64,000 nucleotides of DNA from Erwinia pyri (lineage in GTDB: Bacteria > Pseudomonadota > Gammaproteobacteria > Enterobacterales > Enterobacteriaceae): NCBI RefSeq assembly GCF_030758455.1, contig NZ_CP132353.1, positions 2,604,001 to 2,668,000 of the forward strand. The letters are read 5' to 3'. Positions 53,442-63,739 of the stretch are shown here, one piece after another. The translations under genes were made by a program, and so were the position numbers. The notes beneath the pieces are model-generated. The model was not told the origin of the DNA. It saw only the letters and a program-made list of their open reading frames with translations, and made no database searches. Position 1 is the first letter of the stretch, and each line of letters starts with the position of its first letter.

Positions 53442-54419
53442 CTACAGCAATTTCTGCTCTGCAAGATCGAGGGCGAAATAGCTGAAGATCAGATCGGCAC
53501 CGGCGCGTTTAATCGCACCTAAACTCTCCAGTACCACCTCACGTTCGCTGATGGCGCCAGCCTGTGCCGCGAATTTGATCATCGCATACTCACCGCTCAC
53601 CTGATATGCCGCCAGCGGCAGATTGGTGTTGTCACGCACGTCGCGGATAATATCCAGATAGGCGCCAGCCGGTTTAACCATCAGCGCGTCAGCGCCTTCA
53701 GCCTGATCGATTAACGACTCGCGCAGCGCTTCGCGGCGGTTCATCGGGTTCATCTGGTAGGTTTTACGGTCACCCTTCAGTGAGGTTCCCGCCGCTTCGC
53801 GGAACGGGCCGTAGAAGGAGGAGGCGAATTTGGTCGAATAGGACATGATTGCCGTCTCCGTGAACCCGGCCGCGTCCAGCGCATGACGGATTGCCGCCAC
53901 CTGACCATCCATCGCGGCGGAAGGAGCAATAAAGTCTGCGCCTGCATGCGCCGCTGCTACTGCCTGCTTGCCGAGGTTTATCAGCGTGGCGTCGTTGTCC
54001 ACGCCGTGGTCGTGCAGCACGCCGCAGTGACCGTGGGTGGTGTATTCACAGAAGCAGGTATCAGACATAACGATCATCTCTGGCACTGTCTCTTTACAGA
54101 TACGCGACATGCGTGAAACCAGCCCGTTCTCCTGCCAGGCATCGCTGCCGTCTGCATCGGTATGATGCGAGATACCAAAGGTCATCACGGAGCGGATACC
54201 CGCTTTCGCAATGCGCTCAATCTCATAGGCCAGACGTTTTTCAGGAATACGCATCACCCCAGGCATCGCCTGGATAGCTTTGTAATCATCAAGACCTTCT
54301 TCAACGAAAATCGGCAGCGCCAGATCGTTGATACTCAGGGATGTTTCCTGAAAAAGCGTGCGAAGGGATGGAGTCTGACGCAGACGTCTTGGACGTTGGC
54401 TGGGTGAGTAACTGGACAA
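53442..54419 (-). CDS. hemB: Porphobilinogen synthase (delta-aminolevulinate dehydratase)
   Basis: The 325-residue enzyme condenses two 5-aminolevulinate molecules to porphobilinogen in haem synthesis. The zinc cysteines are in [17 protein letters not shown] and the Schiff-base lysines in [18 protein letters not shown] and [13 protein letters not shown]. It starts at TTG with GAGG upstream; no ATG is available near the N-terminus, so the rare start is likely real. Confidence 0.96.
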   Translation of the reverse strand: MSSYSPSQRPRRLRQTPSLRTLFQETSLSINDLALPIFVEEGLDDYKAIQAMPGVMRIPEKRLAYEIERIAKAGIRSVMTFGISHHTDADGSDAWQENGLVSRMSRICKETVPEMIVMSDTCFCEYTTHGHCGVLHDHGVDNDATLINLGKQAVAAAHAGADFIAPSAAMDGQVAAIRHALDAAGFTETAIMSYSTKFASSFYGPFREAAGTSLKGDRKTYQMNPMNRREALRESLIDQAEGADALMVKPAGAYLDIIRDVRDNTNLPLAAYQVSGEYAMIKFAAQAGAISEREVVLESLGAIKRAGADLIFSYFALDLAEQKLL

Positions 54420-54681
54420 AACAACCTCGGTTTAACGGAGAAGCACCGGCTGGAACGGCTGCCAGTGAGAAAAATGAGTGCGTTAACATTATACCTCCAG
54501 GCGCGCGCTGACAATCTTTGCGCCCTGTTGGGCCTGATTACGGCACAGAATGTTTATTCCTTTGCGGCGGGCAGAAAGCAGCACGCAGAAGTTGGACAGC
54601 GACCGAGTGTCAGGGTGATACTGGCCACGCTATTTACCGTTCATCCTCTGTTTTATTTTACGGATAATTAAGGGAAAGAAT

Positions 54682-55248
54682 ATGCCTGAAGCTTCATCCT
54701 TAACGTTTGTTACGCTGCTTGGCAGCCTGCGCAAAGCCTCACTGAATGCGGCGGTCGCCGCTACGCTGCCGGAACTTGCGCCAGCAGGCGTGACGATTGC
54801 TCCGCTGGGCTCGGTTGGCGAACTGCCTCATTATGATGCCGATCTGCAGGCAGAGGGCTTTCCAGCGGCGGTCGTCGCCATGGGCAGAGCGATTGCTGCC
54901 GCCGATGGGGTGATCATCGTTACCCCGGAATATAACTACTCCATCCCGGGCGCGTTAAAGAACGCCATCGACTGGCTTTCCCGCCTGCCGGAAAACCCTT
55001 TTGCCGGTAAGCCGGTGGCGATTCAGACCGCTTCGCCAGGCATGATTGGCGGCGCGCGTGCGCAGTATCATCTGCGTCAGACGCTGGTGTTTCTGAATGC
55101 CGATACGCTGAACAAACCGGAAATCATGATTGGTCAGGCTACCTCACGCATTGATGCAAAAGCGGGTCTGCTAACAGATGAAGATACCCGACGCCACGTT
55201 GCAGCCCAGCTGGAAGCGCTGGCCGTACGCGCCCGTAAAAACCGGTAA
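54682..55248 (+). CDS. NADPH-dependent FMN reductase (ChrR/YieF type)
   Basis: The 188-residue flavodoxin-like reductase shows LLGSLRKASLNAAVA for FMN phosphate binding, TPEYNYSIPGALKNAIDWLSR and ASPGMIGGARAQYHLR. Relatives reduce quinones, chromate and azo dyes. AGGGA lies before the ATG. It is divergent from hemB across about 260 bp that hold nothing else I can identify, and is followed by the antiporter gene. Confidence 0.9.
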   Translation: MPEASSLTFVTLLGSLRKASLNAAVAATLPELAPAGVTIAPLGSVGELPHYDADLQAEGFPAAVVAMGRAIAAADGVIIVTPEYNYSIPGALKNAIDWLSRLPENPFAGKPVAIQTASPGMIGGARAQYHLRQTLVFLNADTLNKPEIMIGQATSRIDAKAGLLTDEDTRRHVAAQLEALAVRARKNR

Positions 55249-55383
55249 TCTTTGCCGCTGGCGGACTTTTCTGACCGCCAGCGGCACATTTTATGGCTAA
55301 AACATGCCATTGCAATAAGCTCCCTCCCCCGTCTCGCTTTTAGCGTCCATACTGTATGGTTGAACACTTACAGGGGAGCTACG

Positions 55384-56733
55384 ATGGGATTTTTGGGTTG
55401 GACCGCCGTTACGGGTGGGTTGTTATTAATAATGTCGCTGGCGTCGGGATGGATAACACGCGGGCCGGTAACCTCCTTTGCGATCTATCTGGCAGCGGGC
55501 ATCGCCTGCGGGCCGTGGGTACTGGATCTCCTGCACGTCGATATCGCTGCGCACGCTGAACTCACCAGACATCTCACCGAAATTGCTATGGCCGCCTCGC
55601 TGTTTATCACCGGGCTGAAGCTCCGCCTTCCTCTCAAAAATCAGGGCTGGCGAATAGGATTACGGCTGGCGTTTCCGGGAATGCTGCTGACCGTGGCGGG
55701 TGTCACCCTGGCCGCACACTATTTTTTCGGACTTTCCTGGATGTTCTCACTGGCGTTTGGCGCCATTGTCGCGCCAACGGATCCGGTGCTGGCCAGCCTG
55801 ATTTCGGTCAATGATGCCCGTGATGATGATAACCTGCGCGTCTCGCTCTCCAGCGAGGCAGGTATGAATGACGGCACGGCGCTTCCCCTGCTGATGCTGG
55901 CCGTGATGCTGCTGACAACCCAGCAGGACGTCTCATTAGAGATGTTAGGCGAATGGGCGCTGGTGGATGTGGTCTGGGCCATTATCGGCGGACTGGGTAT
56001 TGGCTTCCTGTTAGGACGCTTTGTTGGTCAGTACATCACTCACCTGCGCTATACGCATCAGGATGTGGCGCCTAATGATTTTCTGGCGCTGGCGCTGATC
56101 GCGCTGAGCTATACCGCCGCACAGGCGCTGGATGCTTCCGGTTTCCTGGCCGCCTTTGCCGCCGGTGTAGGGTTGCGCCGTGCAGAAATGCGGGTTATTA
56201 ACCGCCAGCCAGCGGACTACTTCAAGGACAGTGAAAACCGTCCACCGGCAGAAGTGCTGGTCAATCCCCATATCCGTCATGAAGTGGGCGAGACCAATGC
56301 AGCCAATGCCGTCGGGCTGGTGGTGGGTGATGCTCTCTCATTTGGCGATACGGTAGAACGGCTATTCGCGGCGGGGATCATCATCGTGCTGGGCATTACG
56401 CTGGCGCAGCACTGGGATCCTCAGGGACTGTTAATGGCCGCTCTGCTGTTTATAGTGATCCGTCCCCTTTCGGTTTGGATAGCAACCATGGGGATGAAAG
56501 CGCCACGGGGACAGCGGCTCATAATCGGCTGGCTGGGTATCAGGGGAATAGGCAGTATCAACTACATTGCCTGGGCCTACACGCATGGCGTGGCGGGGGA
56601 TGAAATGACCAGAATGGCAAATATGGCCTTTACGCTGGTTGTCGCCAGCGTTGTGATGCACGGTGTTTCCGTTACCCCCCTGCTCAACTGGCGGCAGAGA
56701 AAACTCGCCGCCAGAGAGGAGGATAAAAGCTAA
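55384..56733 (+). CDS. CPA1-type Na+/H+ antiporter
   Basis: The ATG at 55384 (MGFLGWTAVTGGLLLIMSLASGW), behind GGGGAG, is preferred to the frame start at 55252, which overlaps the gap after the reductase gene. The 449-residue product has about 12 membrane helices, the ion-binding motif FGAIVAPTDPVLAS and SLSSEAGMNDGTALPLL, diagnostic of the CPA1 family. It exchanges cations for protons at the inner membrane; ion choice is not visible. Confidence 0.9.
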   Translation: MGFLGWTAVTGGLLLIMSLASGWITRGPVTSFAIYLAAGIACGPWVLDLLHVDIAAHAELTRHLTEIAMAASLFITGLKLRLPLKNQGWRIGLRLAFPGMLLTVAGVTLAAHYFFGLSWMFSLAFGAIVAPTDPVLASLISVNDARDDDNLRVSLSSEAGMNDGTALPLLMLAVMLLTTQQDVSLEMLGEWALVDVVWAIIGGLGIGFLLGRFVGQYITHLRYTHQDVAPNDFLALALIALSYTAAQALDASGFLAAFAAGVGLRRAEMRVINRQPADYFKDSENRPPAEVLVNPHIRHEVGETNAANAVGLVVGDALSFGDTVERLFAAGIIIVLGITLAQHWDPQGLLMAALLFIVIRPLSVWIATMGMKAPRGQRLIIGWLGIRGIGSINYIAWAYTHGVAGDEMTRMANMAFTLVVASVVMHGVSVTPLLNWRQRKLAAREEDKS

Positions 56734-56748
56734 GTAGCGGGCGCCGCG

Positions 56749-58056
56749 TCAGCCTGCATTTTCGTTGCGCGGCGCCTCAAAGCCCTTTGGGCTCTCCCTG
56801 AGCAGATAGCTGTTCAGAATATCGTGCTTGATCATAATGCGCAGAATACCCAGGAAGACCAGAAATTCTGAAAACACCAGCGAGCTGGCCGCGCCGATAG
56901 CACCAAATTTCCACGCCATCAGGCAGCAGACCGGGATGTTGATCAGGCCAACAATAAACATCACATGCATACGCTGCTTCGCCAGCCCGTGTGGAATAAG
57001 GATTTGCAGCCCTGCGGGATAGCTGACGTTACCAAAAATAAAGCCGCATACCGCTACGCGTAACACGTTCGCCGACTCGTGGAAATCAGGGCCCAGCAGC
57101 AGCCGCACAATCAGATCCGCAAAGAAAAACGTAAACACCACGATAAATACGCTGATGCCGAAGGAGAAGGTAATACTCTTGCGCGTGGCATGGATCACCG
57201 CGTGCGGATCCTTATGGAACAGATAGCTCACCCGCGGGAAAAAGGCGTTGCCAATCTGCTCTGGCAAGGTGTTTGCCGCTTTTTTGAGTCGGTCAGCACC
57301 GTTATAGAGGCCCACCATATAGTTGCTGGTCATGCTGGCCAGGATCAACACGTTGATGTTGTTGAACAGGTTAGCACCGGCGATCGCCAGAAAAACATGC
57401 AGGCTGTCTTTGATGCGCTGGAAAATCTCTCCTGGTTCAAAGCGGTAAAAGCCGATGACGCGCATGGTAACCACGAAATAGAGCGTGATTACGGCGGTAA
57501 TGGTGGCGGTCACGCCAGGGATCAGCGCCGCCAGCCAGGTATCATCCGGCGTCTTCACCAGCAGGAACGTCAGCGGAATGGAGCAGAACTGCCCTACCGT
57601 TGAGATCAGCGCGGTTTTCCCCAGCTTCTCAAACCCCTGCATCAGCCAGCCAAATGACAGCAGCTGCCCATAGAGCACCGTGGAGTTAGCCAGCACGATA
57701 TAGAACAGATTATGCCAATGCGGGTTAAACCAGGTGGCCAGTAACAGCATGGCCAGCGTGCAGGTCCCCATGATCAGCTTGGCATTAAAGGTGGACCAGA
57801 ACAGCTGGGTCACCTTCTGCTTGTCCTCGCGATGCATGGCGATATCTTTGGTGGTGTAAACGTTAAAGCCCCAGTCAGAGATGGTGCTGCAATACATGAC
57901 GCAGGCCAAGCCTAAAGCCAGCACCCCCATATGCTCCACGCCCAGCACGCGAGCCAGATAGGGTAAGGTGACCAGGGGAAAAATAAATGAAGCCCCTCGC
58001 AGCCCTAACAGGGAAAAAATATTAATTACTAAACTTTTATCAAATACCTTAGCCAT
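56749..58056 (-). CDS. Oligosaccharide flippase (Wzx-like)
   Basis: The 435-residue product has about 12 membrane helices and the family opening LVINIFSLLGLRGASFIFPLVTLPYLARVLGVEHMGVLALG. Such MOP-family flippases move lipid-linked sugars across the inner membrane. It follows the GT2 gene by 15 bases on the same strand, so the two are one operon. Confidence 0.88.
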   Translation of the reverse strand: MAKVFDKSLVINIFSLLGLRGASFIFPLVTLPYLARVLGVEHMGVLALGLACVMYCSTISDWGFNVYTTKDIAMHREDKQKVTQLFWSTFNAKLIMGTCTLAMLLLATWFNPHWHNLFYIVLANSTVLYGQLLSFGWLMQGFEKLGKTALISTVGQFCSIPLTFLLVKTPDDTWLAALIPGVTATITAVITLYFVVTMRVIGFYRFEPGEIFQRIKDSLHVFLAIAGANLFNNINVLILASMTSNYMVGLYNGADRLKKAANTLPEQIGNAFFPRVSYLFHKDPHAVIHATRKSITFSFGISVFIVVFTFFFADLIVRLLLGPDFHESANVLRVAVCGFIFGNVSYPAGLQILIPHGLAKQRMHVMFIVGLINIPVCCLMAWKFGAIGAASSLVFSEFLVFLGILRIMIKHDILNSYLLRESPKGFEAPRNENAG

Positions 58057-58071
58057 CCGCCATTAACCTTA

Positions 58072-59049
58072 TCATGATGTCATACCGCGCAGATTCTGCC
58101 TGACTTTGATCAGATTAGAGTATAATTCTGGCTTTCTTAACAGTAGCCAGTTGGCCATTGAGCCTGGTTTCAGACTTTTCCCGAAATAGTGAATCGATTG
58201 CATAATGTAATCGGGTACCCGTCGGTTATCCGCCAGGGCCAGGTTAATCATTAGTTTAAAGGAGTGGATCAGATAGAGCCGGCGCAGTTCCGCCTGCGTT
58301 TTTTTATCTTCCACGACAGCGATTAATTTTTCGTAAGAGCAGACAAATGCATCATAACGCTGACGGAAAAAACTCTCGCTTTTAACGCTATTGGTTAATG
58401 AGCCGCTACGAATACGTTGCTTATAGTAAAGATTCTGGCTGACAAAGGCACTTTGCGCGCGCAAAAATGCTTCCAGCGTAAAACAGTGATCTTCATGCAG
58501 GCGCTTAACATATTTTAAATTATAGGTATTGATGACATCTTTTTTCAGAACGTAATTCCATGTGGCCGAAGTATAGGCCCCGGAGCGCAATAATGAGCTT
58601 AAAATGGCCTGAGGATGCATTAAGCCGAATTCACGGTGCTCCACCTTGCCATAGGTGCGACCGGAATCATCATCTTCAAACATAAGTGAATTAAAGCAGA
58701 ACAGCTCAATTTCCGGATGGCGGCTGACGGTTTCGCTCAGCTCCTGGTAGAGGCCGTCACAGACCACATCGTCCGGGTCACAGCAGAAAATAAAGTCCCC
58801 CTGCGCCATCTGGATGCCGACATCACGGGCATTGCCCAATCCGCCGTTGGCAATGGTGACGATTTTTACGTTCTCCATTTCGCCATATTTTTGCTCAATC
58901 AGTGCCAGCGTATTATCCGTTGAACCATCATTGATAATAATCAGTTCATTGGGCGCCGGGATTTGACAGAGTAATGAATCTACACATTCAATAATATAAT
59001 TGCCTACATTATAGGCAGGGATAATCACAGACAATAATCTGGCAGACAT
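58072..59049 (-). CDS. Family 2 glycosyltransferase
   Basis: The 325-residue GT-A enzyme opens SVIIPAYNVGNYIIECVDSLLCQ and shows NDGSTDNT, the metal-binding CCDPDDVV and LHEDHCFTLEAF (catalytic ED). It probably adds a sugar to a surface glycan. Together with the flippase it forms a two-gene unit far from a full polysaccharide locus in this window. Confidence 0.9.
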   Translation of the reverse strand: MSARLLSVIIPAYNVGNYIIECVDSLLCQIPAPNELIIINDGSTDNTLALIEQKYGEMENVKIVTIANGGLGNARDVGIQMAQGDFIFCCDPDDVVCDGLYQELSETVSRHPEIELFCFNSLMFEDDDSGRTYGKVEHREFGLMHPQAILSSLLRSGAYTSATWNYVLKKDVINTYNLKYVKRLHEDHCFTLEAFLRAQSAFVSQNLYYKQRIRSGSLTNSVKSESFFRQRYDAFVCSYEKLIAVVEDKKTQAELRRLYLIHSFKLMINLALADNRRVPDYIMQSIHYFGKSLKPGSMANWLLLRKPELYSNLIKVRQNLRGMTS

Positions 59050-59904
59050 GCGTGTTTTCTCTTACTGGAACAGAATGCTTTTTAATTAACAACAAGTACC
59101 AGGGAAAATCAATGACGTTTTTTTAAGAAGGGGCTTATTAAGAATAATACCAGGCGATAAGGGTAAACGTGTTTATTTGTTTCAATAGTTACGTTTTAAA
59201 CAAAAATTAACTCTGACCACAATATAATATTAATGAATTCTCTTTTACGAGAGAGTTTATTTAAAACGAAACTTACCATACTCAAGTAAGCTTAATTTAT
59301 TTCCTGAAAGACTTATTTATAGAATAATTACAACTTCAACCGCTGCTCAACAACCTCTCTTTCTAAGAAAAAGCTGATGCGGAAAAGATGTCTGAATATT
59401 TACTTCTCCTGAGAATAATCCTAATCAGCCTTTCTGCTGTTACCAGGTGTGAGCATAAAAAGGCTTATTTAACAACACCCCTTCCGCTGTTAAATTTCCA
59501 CTCCTTGCTGCTGCGATAAAATTATTCGTAAAAATCGTTACAGATTTTTCACGCTGGTGTAGCGGCTGAGCAGGCAATCTTGCAGAGAGTCCGGCGCGGC
59601 AGCAGCCTGAAAAAAGGGATAAATCTGATGGTAAAAGCTTTTCACCTCCCGATTTTGCAGACAAAACAGTTTGATGGTGCGAATCATTTTCCTCGATCCT
59701 TTTCAGTTACACATCGCTATTGCTGAAGCATTGTTTGTCACACACTTGCCACGCCTGCTGGCTCAAAGGTGAAGTAAATTTTATAGATTCAGAACTACTT
59801 CAGAAATTTTCTGCTGGAATTCCGGGCTGGAACACGATCCTGAACGCGAGAAAAGGAGAGTAGTGAGATTTATGCTAGCCTGAAAGGTGGGTCAGGAGGC
59901 GGCT
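59050..59904. other. AT-rich intergenic region before the GGDEF-EAL gene
   Basis: About 850 bp with no convincing gene; the part from 59080 to 59400 is strongly AT-rich and should hold the promoter of the glycosyltransferase pair. A 74-codon minus frame at 59440-59664 starts at TTG and looks accidental. Confidence 0.5.
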
Positions 59905-62109
59905 ATGGCACAGATCGGGTTGATAAAAAAGATGAAAATAAAAGAGAGCTTTCGCATCCATTTTGTCCGTGAAGTGCTGGTTCCACTGGTGTTGGTGCTG
60001 GTGTTCACCTTTGCGGCAGCCAGCTTTACCCTCTGGTGGGCAACGGCACAAAGTAACGCCAATGCCGCTGCTCAACAGCAACAGATAATAAAAACTTCAC
60101 TCTCTCAAAGCCTTAAAGAGATGATCAAGCAGCACCGAAGTCTGGCACTGTGGCAACCCCTCGCCCGTCAGTTAATAAAAGATCCACAGGATACGGCATG
60201 GCTCAACCTGAATGTTGGCGCCTGGCTCTCAGGCATGTTTGGCCATCAGCTGGTTTACATCCTGGATGGCAATAACCAGCCTGTTTACCGCTGGGAAAAT
60301 GGTGCCAATGTGCCGGAAGCGAAGTTTGCTCACTTGCAGCAGCCAATTGCACAGCTAATGAAGCAACTTAAAGGTCCCAATTCCGGGCAGAATGGTCACC
60401 AGGAGGTCGTCGACTTTACGCTTATTGATAACCGGCCAGTTGCGCTGGCAATGGGGAGTATTGATGAGAACAGCAGCCAGGCTGGAACTTTCACTCTGGT
60501 GAGCGTGAAATATCTGGATAACGATTACCTTACTGCGCTCTCCCAGCGAAGTTTGCTGCATGACTTACGTTACACCGATGGCAATCCAGTACAGAACGGC
60601 GCTAACTATTTATTAACCACGCAGCGTGGCCAGCCCCTTGGCCATCTCTCCTGGCAGCCCAACACGCCGGGCACCGGCATGCTGGCCGTGATTGGCCCGG
60701 TGGTGGTGATTGTGGTGTTAATCATTACCCTGATTTGCGTGGTGATGATCCGCCGCCTCTGGCTCTCTTCACTCAGGCTTTCGCAAACCTTGCTGCAGCT
60801 CAGCGCCAGCGAAGCGCAGTCACAGCATCTGGCTTTCCACGATGTGCTGACCGGCCTGCCCAACCGCGCCCTGGTTGATGAGCGGCTTACGCAAAGCCTG
60901 GGAAGGCTGATGCGCAGCGGAGAGCAGGTGGCGCTGCTGCTGCTCGATCTGGATCGTTTCAAGCTGATTAATGACACCTATGGTCACCATGCCGGCGATG
61001 ATTTGATTATTGAAGTGGGCCGTCGGGTCAGTGAACTGGTGCGCGAGCAGGATACGGTAGGCCGGCTGGGCGGGGATGAATTTGTGGTCATTCTGGATAC
61101 CGTCAACGATCCGCGAGAAATTCAGCGCATGTGTGAGCAGATTATAGAGGCCCTCTCCCGCCCCTTTACGCTGCTGGGCAGCGATACCTGGATTGGGGTC
61201 AGTATTGGGGTTGCCATCGCGCCGGAAGATGCCGTGGATCGTTCAGAGATGATGCGTAAAGCTGATATCGCGCTTTATGAAGCCAAAAGCCAGGGCCGGG
61301 GCATCTACCGCCTCTTTGAGCGGTCGATGGATGAGTCGGTAAAAACGCGCCAGCAAATTGCCGCCGATCTGCGCCTTGCCATGCAGTCCAGGAGAGACCT
61401 GGCCGTTTATTATCAGCCACAGATGGATATTTCTGGTCAAAAAGTGGTCGGGCTTGAAGCCCTGATGCGCTGGAATCATCCGGTTCATGGGCCGATCTCC
61501 CCCAGCGAATTTATCCCGCTGGCGGAAGAGATGGGGCTGATAATTCAGATTGGCGAATGGGTGCTGCGGGAAGCCTGTCGCGTTTCGCTGGCGTGGCCTG
61601 AGCTGACCATCGCCGTGAATGTCTCTCCCCTGCAGTTCCGCGCCGCCGGTTTTGTGGAACGCTTTAAGGCGATTGTAAAACAGGAAAAGACCCACCCTAC
61701 CCGTATCGAACTGGAGATCACCGAAGGGGTGCTGATTGAAGATGAGAAAGGCGCGCAGGAAACCATGAGCAAGCTGCGCCAGGCCGGGTTCCGTATTGCG
61801 CTGGATGATTTCGGCACCGGCTATTCAAGCCTGAATTATCTGCGTCATTTCTCCGTAGATAAAATCAAAATCGATCGTTCGTTCACCCAGTCGCTGGGCG
61901 TGACGGAGAACTCCATGGCGATTATTGAGTCCGTGGTGAGGCTGGGTCAGGCGATGGGGCTTACCGTTACGGCAGAAGGGGTAGAGACCCAGATACAGAT
62001 GACGGCGCTGGCTGAAGCGGGCTGCAATCAGCTGCAGGGCTATCTGTTTTCTCAGGCCGTCTCTGAGGAGCATATCGTTGATTTGCTGGCGCAGCGCAAG
62101 GCGAGCTGA
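59905..62109 (+). CDS. Membrane GGDEF-EAL cyclic di-GMP enzyme
   Basis: The ATG at 59905, with GGAGG 5 bases before it, gives 734 residues; the GTG at 59887 has no spacing. Two membrane helices (about 20-42 and 260-285) frame a periplasmic sensor. The GGDEF motif is intact at 389-393 (RLGGDEFVVI) and EAL at 518-520 (GLEALMRWNH), followed by EITEG and DDFGTGYSSL, so both cyclase and phosphodiesterase activity are possible. EVVDF-type and QGYLF residues of active EAL domains are present. Confidence 0.92.
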   Translation: MAQIGLIKKMKIKESFRIHFVREVLVPLVLVLVFTFAAASFTLWWATAQSNANAAAQQQQIIKTSLSQSLKEMIKQHRSLALWQPLARQLIKDPQDTAWLNLNVGAWLSGMFGHQLVYILDGNNQPVYRWENGANVPEAKFAHLQQPIAQLMKQLKGPNSGQNGHQEVVDFTLIDNRPVALAMGSIDENSSQAGTFTLVSVKYLDNDYLTALSQRSLLHDLRYTDGNPVQNGANYLLTTQRGQPLGHLSWQPNTPGTGMLAVIGPVVVIVVLIITLICVVMIRRLWLSSLRLSQTLLQLSASEAQSQHLAFHDVLTGLPNRALVDERLTQSLGRLMRSGEQVALLLLDLDRFKLINDTYGHHAGDDLIIEVGRRVSELVREQDTVGRLGGDEFVVILDTVNDPREIQRMCEQIIEALSRPFTLLGSDTWIGVSIGVAIAPEDAVDRSEMMRKADIALYEAKSQGRGIYRLFERSMDESVKTRQQIAADLRLAMQSRRDLAVYYQPQMDISGQKVVGLEALMRWNHPVHGPISPSEFIPLAEEMGLIIQIGEWVLREACRVSLAWPELTIAVNVSPLQFRAAGFVERFKAIVKQEKTHPTRIELEITEGVLIEDEKGAQETMSKLRQAGFRIALDDFGTGYSSLNYLRHFSVDKIKIDRSFTQSLGVTENSMAIIESVVRLGQAMGLTVTAEGVETQIQMTALAEAGCNQLQGYLFSQAVSEEHIVDLLAQRKAS

Positions 62110-62177
62110 AGCGGTTACGCCTGCGGGAAGATGTTAAAAGGGCTGCAGATGCGGCCCTTTTTCACTCCCGGTTACGG

Positions 62178-63698
62178 TCAGAAGAAGCCCAGCGGCTCTA
62201 CGCTGTAGCTCACCAGCAGGTTTTTGGTTTGCTGATAGTGATCGAGCATCATTTTATGCGTTTCGCGGCCAATACCCGATTTTTTGTAGCCGCCAAACGC
62301 GGCATGCGCCGGATAGAGATGATAGCAGTTGGTCCAGACTCGTCCCGCTTTAATCGCCCTGCCCACGCGGTAAGCGCGGTTGATGTCCCGCGTCCAGACG
62401 CCCGCACCCAGGCCATAGATTGAGTCATTGGCGATGGCAATCGCTTCCGCCTCATCCTTAAAGGTGGTGATGCCGACCACCGGCCCGAAAATCTCTTCCT
62501 GGAATACCCGCATGCTGTTGTTACCTTTCAGCAGCGTAGGCTGAATGTAGTAACCGGTAGAGAGCTCGCCTTCCAGCTTCTCAATGCCGCCGCCCGCCAG
62601 CACTTCCGCCCCTTCCTGTTGGGCAATTTCCAGATAAGAGAGGATCTTATCAAACTGCTGCTGCGAAGCCTGCGCGCCAACCATGGTTTCGGTATCCATT
62701 GGATCGCCCCGCTTAATGGTTTTCACCCGTTTTAACACCGCCTCCATAAAGGGTTCATAGATCGACTCCTGCACCAACGCGCGGGATGGGCAGGTACAAA
62801 CCTCTCCCTGATTCAGAAAGCCCAGCACCACCCCTTCTGCTGCTTTCTCAATAAACGAGGGCTCCGCCTGCATAATATCTTCGAAGAAGATATTAGGGGA
62901 TTTACCGCCCAGCTCTACCGTTGAGGGGATCAGGTTTTTCGCCGCCAGCTCAAGGATATGGGTGCCCGTTGCGGTCGAGCCGGTAAAGGCGACTTTAGCA
63001 ATGCGCGGGTTGCCAGCCAGCGCCTCACCCGCTTCACGACCGTAGCCGTGGATCACGTTCAGCACCCCTTTGGGCAGCAGATCGGCAATCAGTTCCACAA
63101 ACAGCGTAATGGAAAGCGGCGTCTGCTCAGCGGGTTTCAGAATAACGCAGTTACCGGCAGCCAGCGCCGGAGCCAGCTTCCATGCCGCCATCAGCAGCGG
63201 GAAGTTCCAGGGGATAATTTGCGCCACCACGCCCAGCGGCTCGTGGAAATGATAGGCCGCGGTGAACTCATCGATTTCAGCCGCCGTACCCTCCTGCGCG
63301 CGCAGGCAGCCGGCAAAATAGCGGAAATGATCCACCGCCAGCGGCAGGTCAGCAGCCAGCGTTTCACGCACCGGCTTGCCGTTATCCCAGGTTTCGTTCA
63401 CCGCAATGAACTCAAGATTCTCTTCCAGCCGGTCGGCAATTTTCAGCAGCGTTAACGAACGAGCCTGAACGGAAGTTTTGCCCCAGGCCTCGGCTGCGGC
63501 ATGAGCCGCATCCAGCGCATTTTCCACATCCTCACTATCCGAGCGAGGAAACTCACCAATCACCGATCCATTAACTGGCGAGGTGTTAGAGAAATAGGTT
63601 CCCTTCACTGGCGGAACAAACTCGCCGTTAATGAAGTTGCCGTACTGTGCTTTCAGCGTAATTAAAGACTCATTAGTACCGGGATAGGCATAGCGCAT
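62178..63698 (-). CDS. aldB: Aldehyde dehydrogenase, AldB-like
   Basis: The ATG at 63698, with GAGGAG 7 bases upstream, gives 506 residues ([28 protein letters not shown]). NAD-binding [23 protein letters not shown], the general base Glu in [13 protein letters not shown] ([12 protein letters not shown]) and the nucleophile Cys in [10 protein letters not shown] are present. The sequence is close to E. coli AldB, which oxidises acetaldehyde and is RpoS-controlled. ExaC-type acetaldehyde dehydrogenases are close relatives, so the symbol is provisional. Confidence 0.85.
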   Translation of the reverse strand: MRYAYPGTNESLITLKAQYGNFINGEFVPPVKGTYFSNTSPVNGSVIGEFPRSDSEDVENALDAAHAAAEAWGKTSVQARSLTLLKIADRLEENLEFIAVNETWDNGKPVRETLAADLPLAVDHFRYFAGCLRAQEGTAAEIDEFTAAYHFHEPLGVVAQIIPWNFPLLMAAWKLAPALAAGNCVILKPAEQTPLSITLFVELIADLLPKGVLNVIHGYGREAGEALAGNPRIAKVAFTGSTATGTHILELAAKNLIPSTVELGGKSPNIFFEDIMQAEPSFIEKAAEGVVLGFLNQGEVCTCPSRALVQESIYEPFMEAVLKRVKTIKRGDPMDTETMVGAQASQQQFDKILSYLEIAQQEGAEVLAGGGIEKLEGELSTGYYIQPTLLKGNNSMRVFQEEIFGPVVGITTFKDEAEAIAIANDSIYGLGAGVWTRDINRAYRVGRAIKAGRVWTNCYHLYPAHAAFGGYKKSGIGRETHKMMLDHYQQTKNLLVSYSVEPLGFF

Positions 63699-63739
63699 CT
63701 TGGTTCTCCTCTGGATAAGCTCGCGATGCGAACTTAACA

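Noticed and set aside
59440..59664. Minus-strand frame of 74 codons before the GGDEF-EAL gene
   Set aside because: It starts at TTG without a convincing ribosome site and shows no family pattern.
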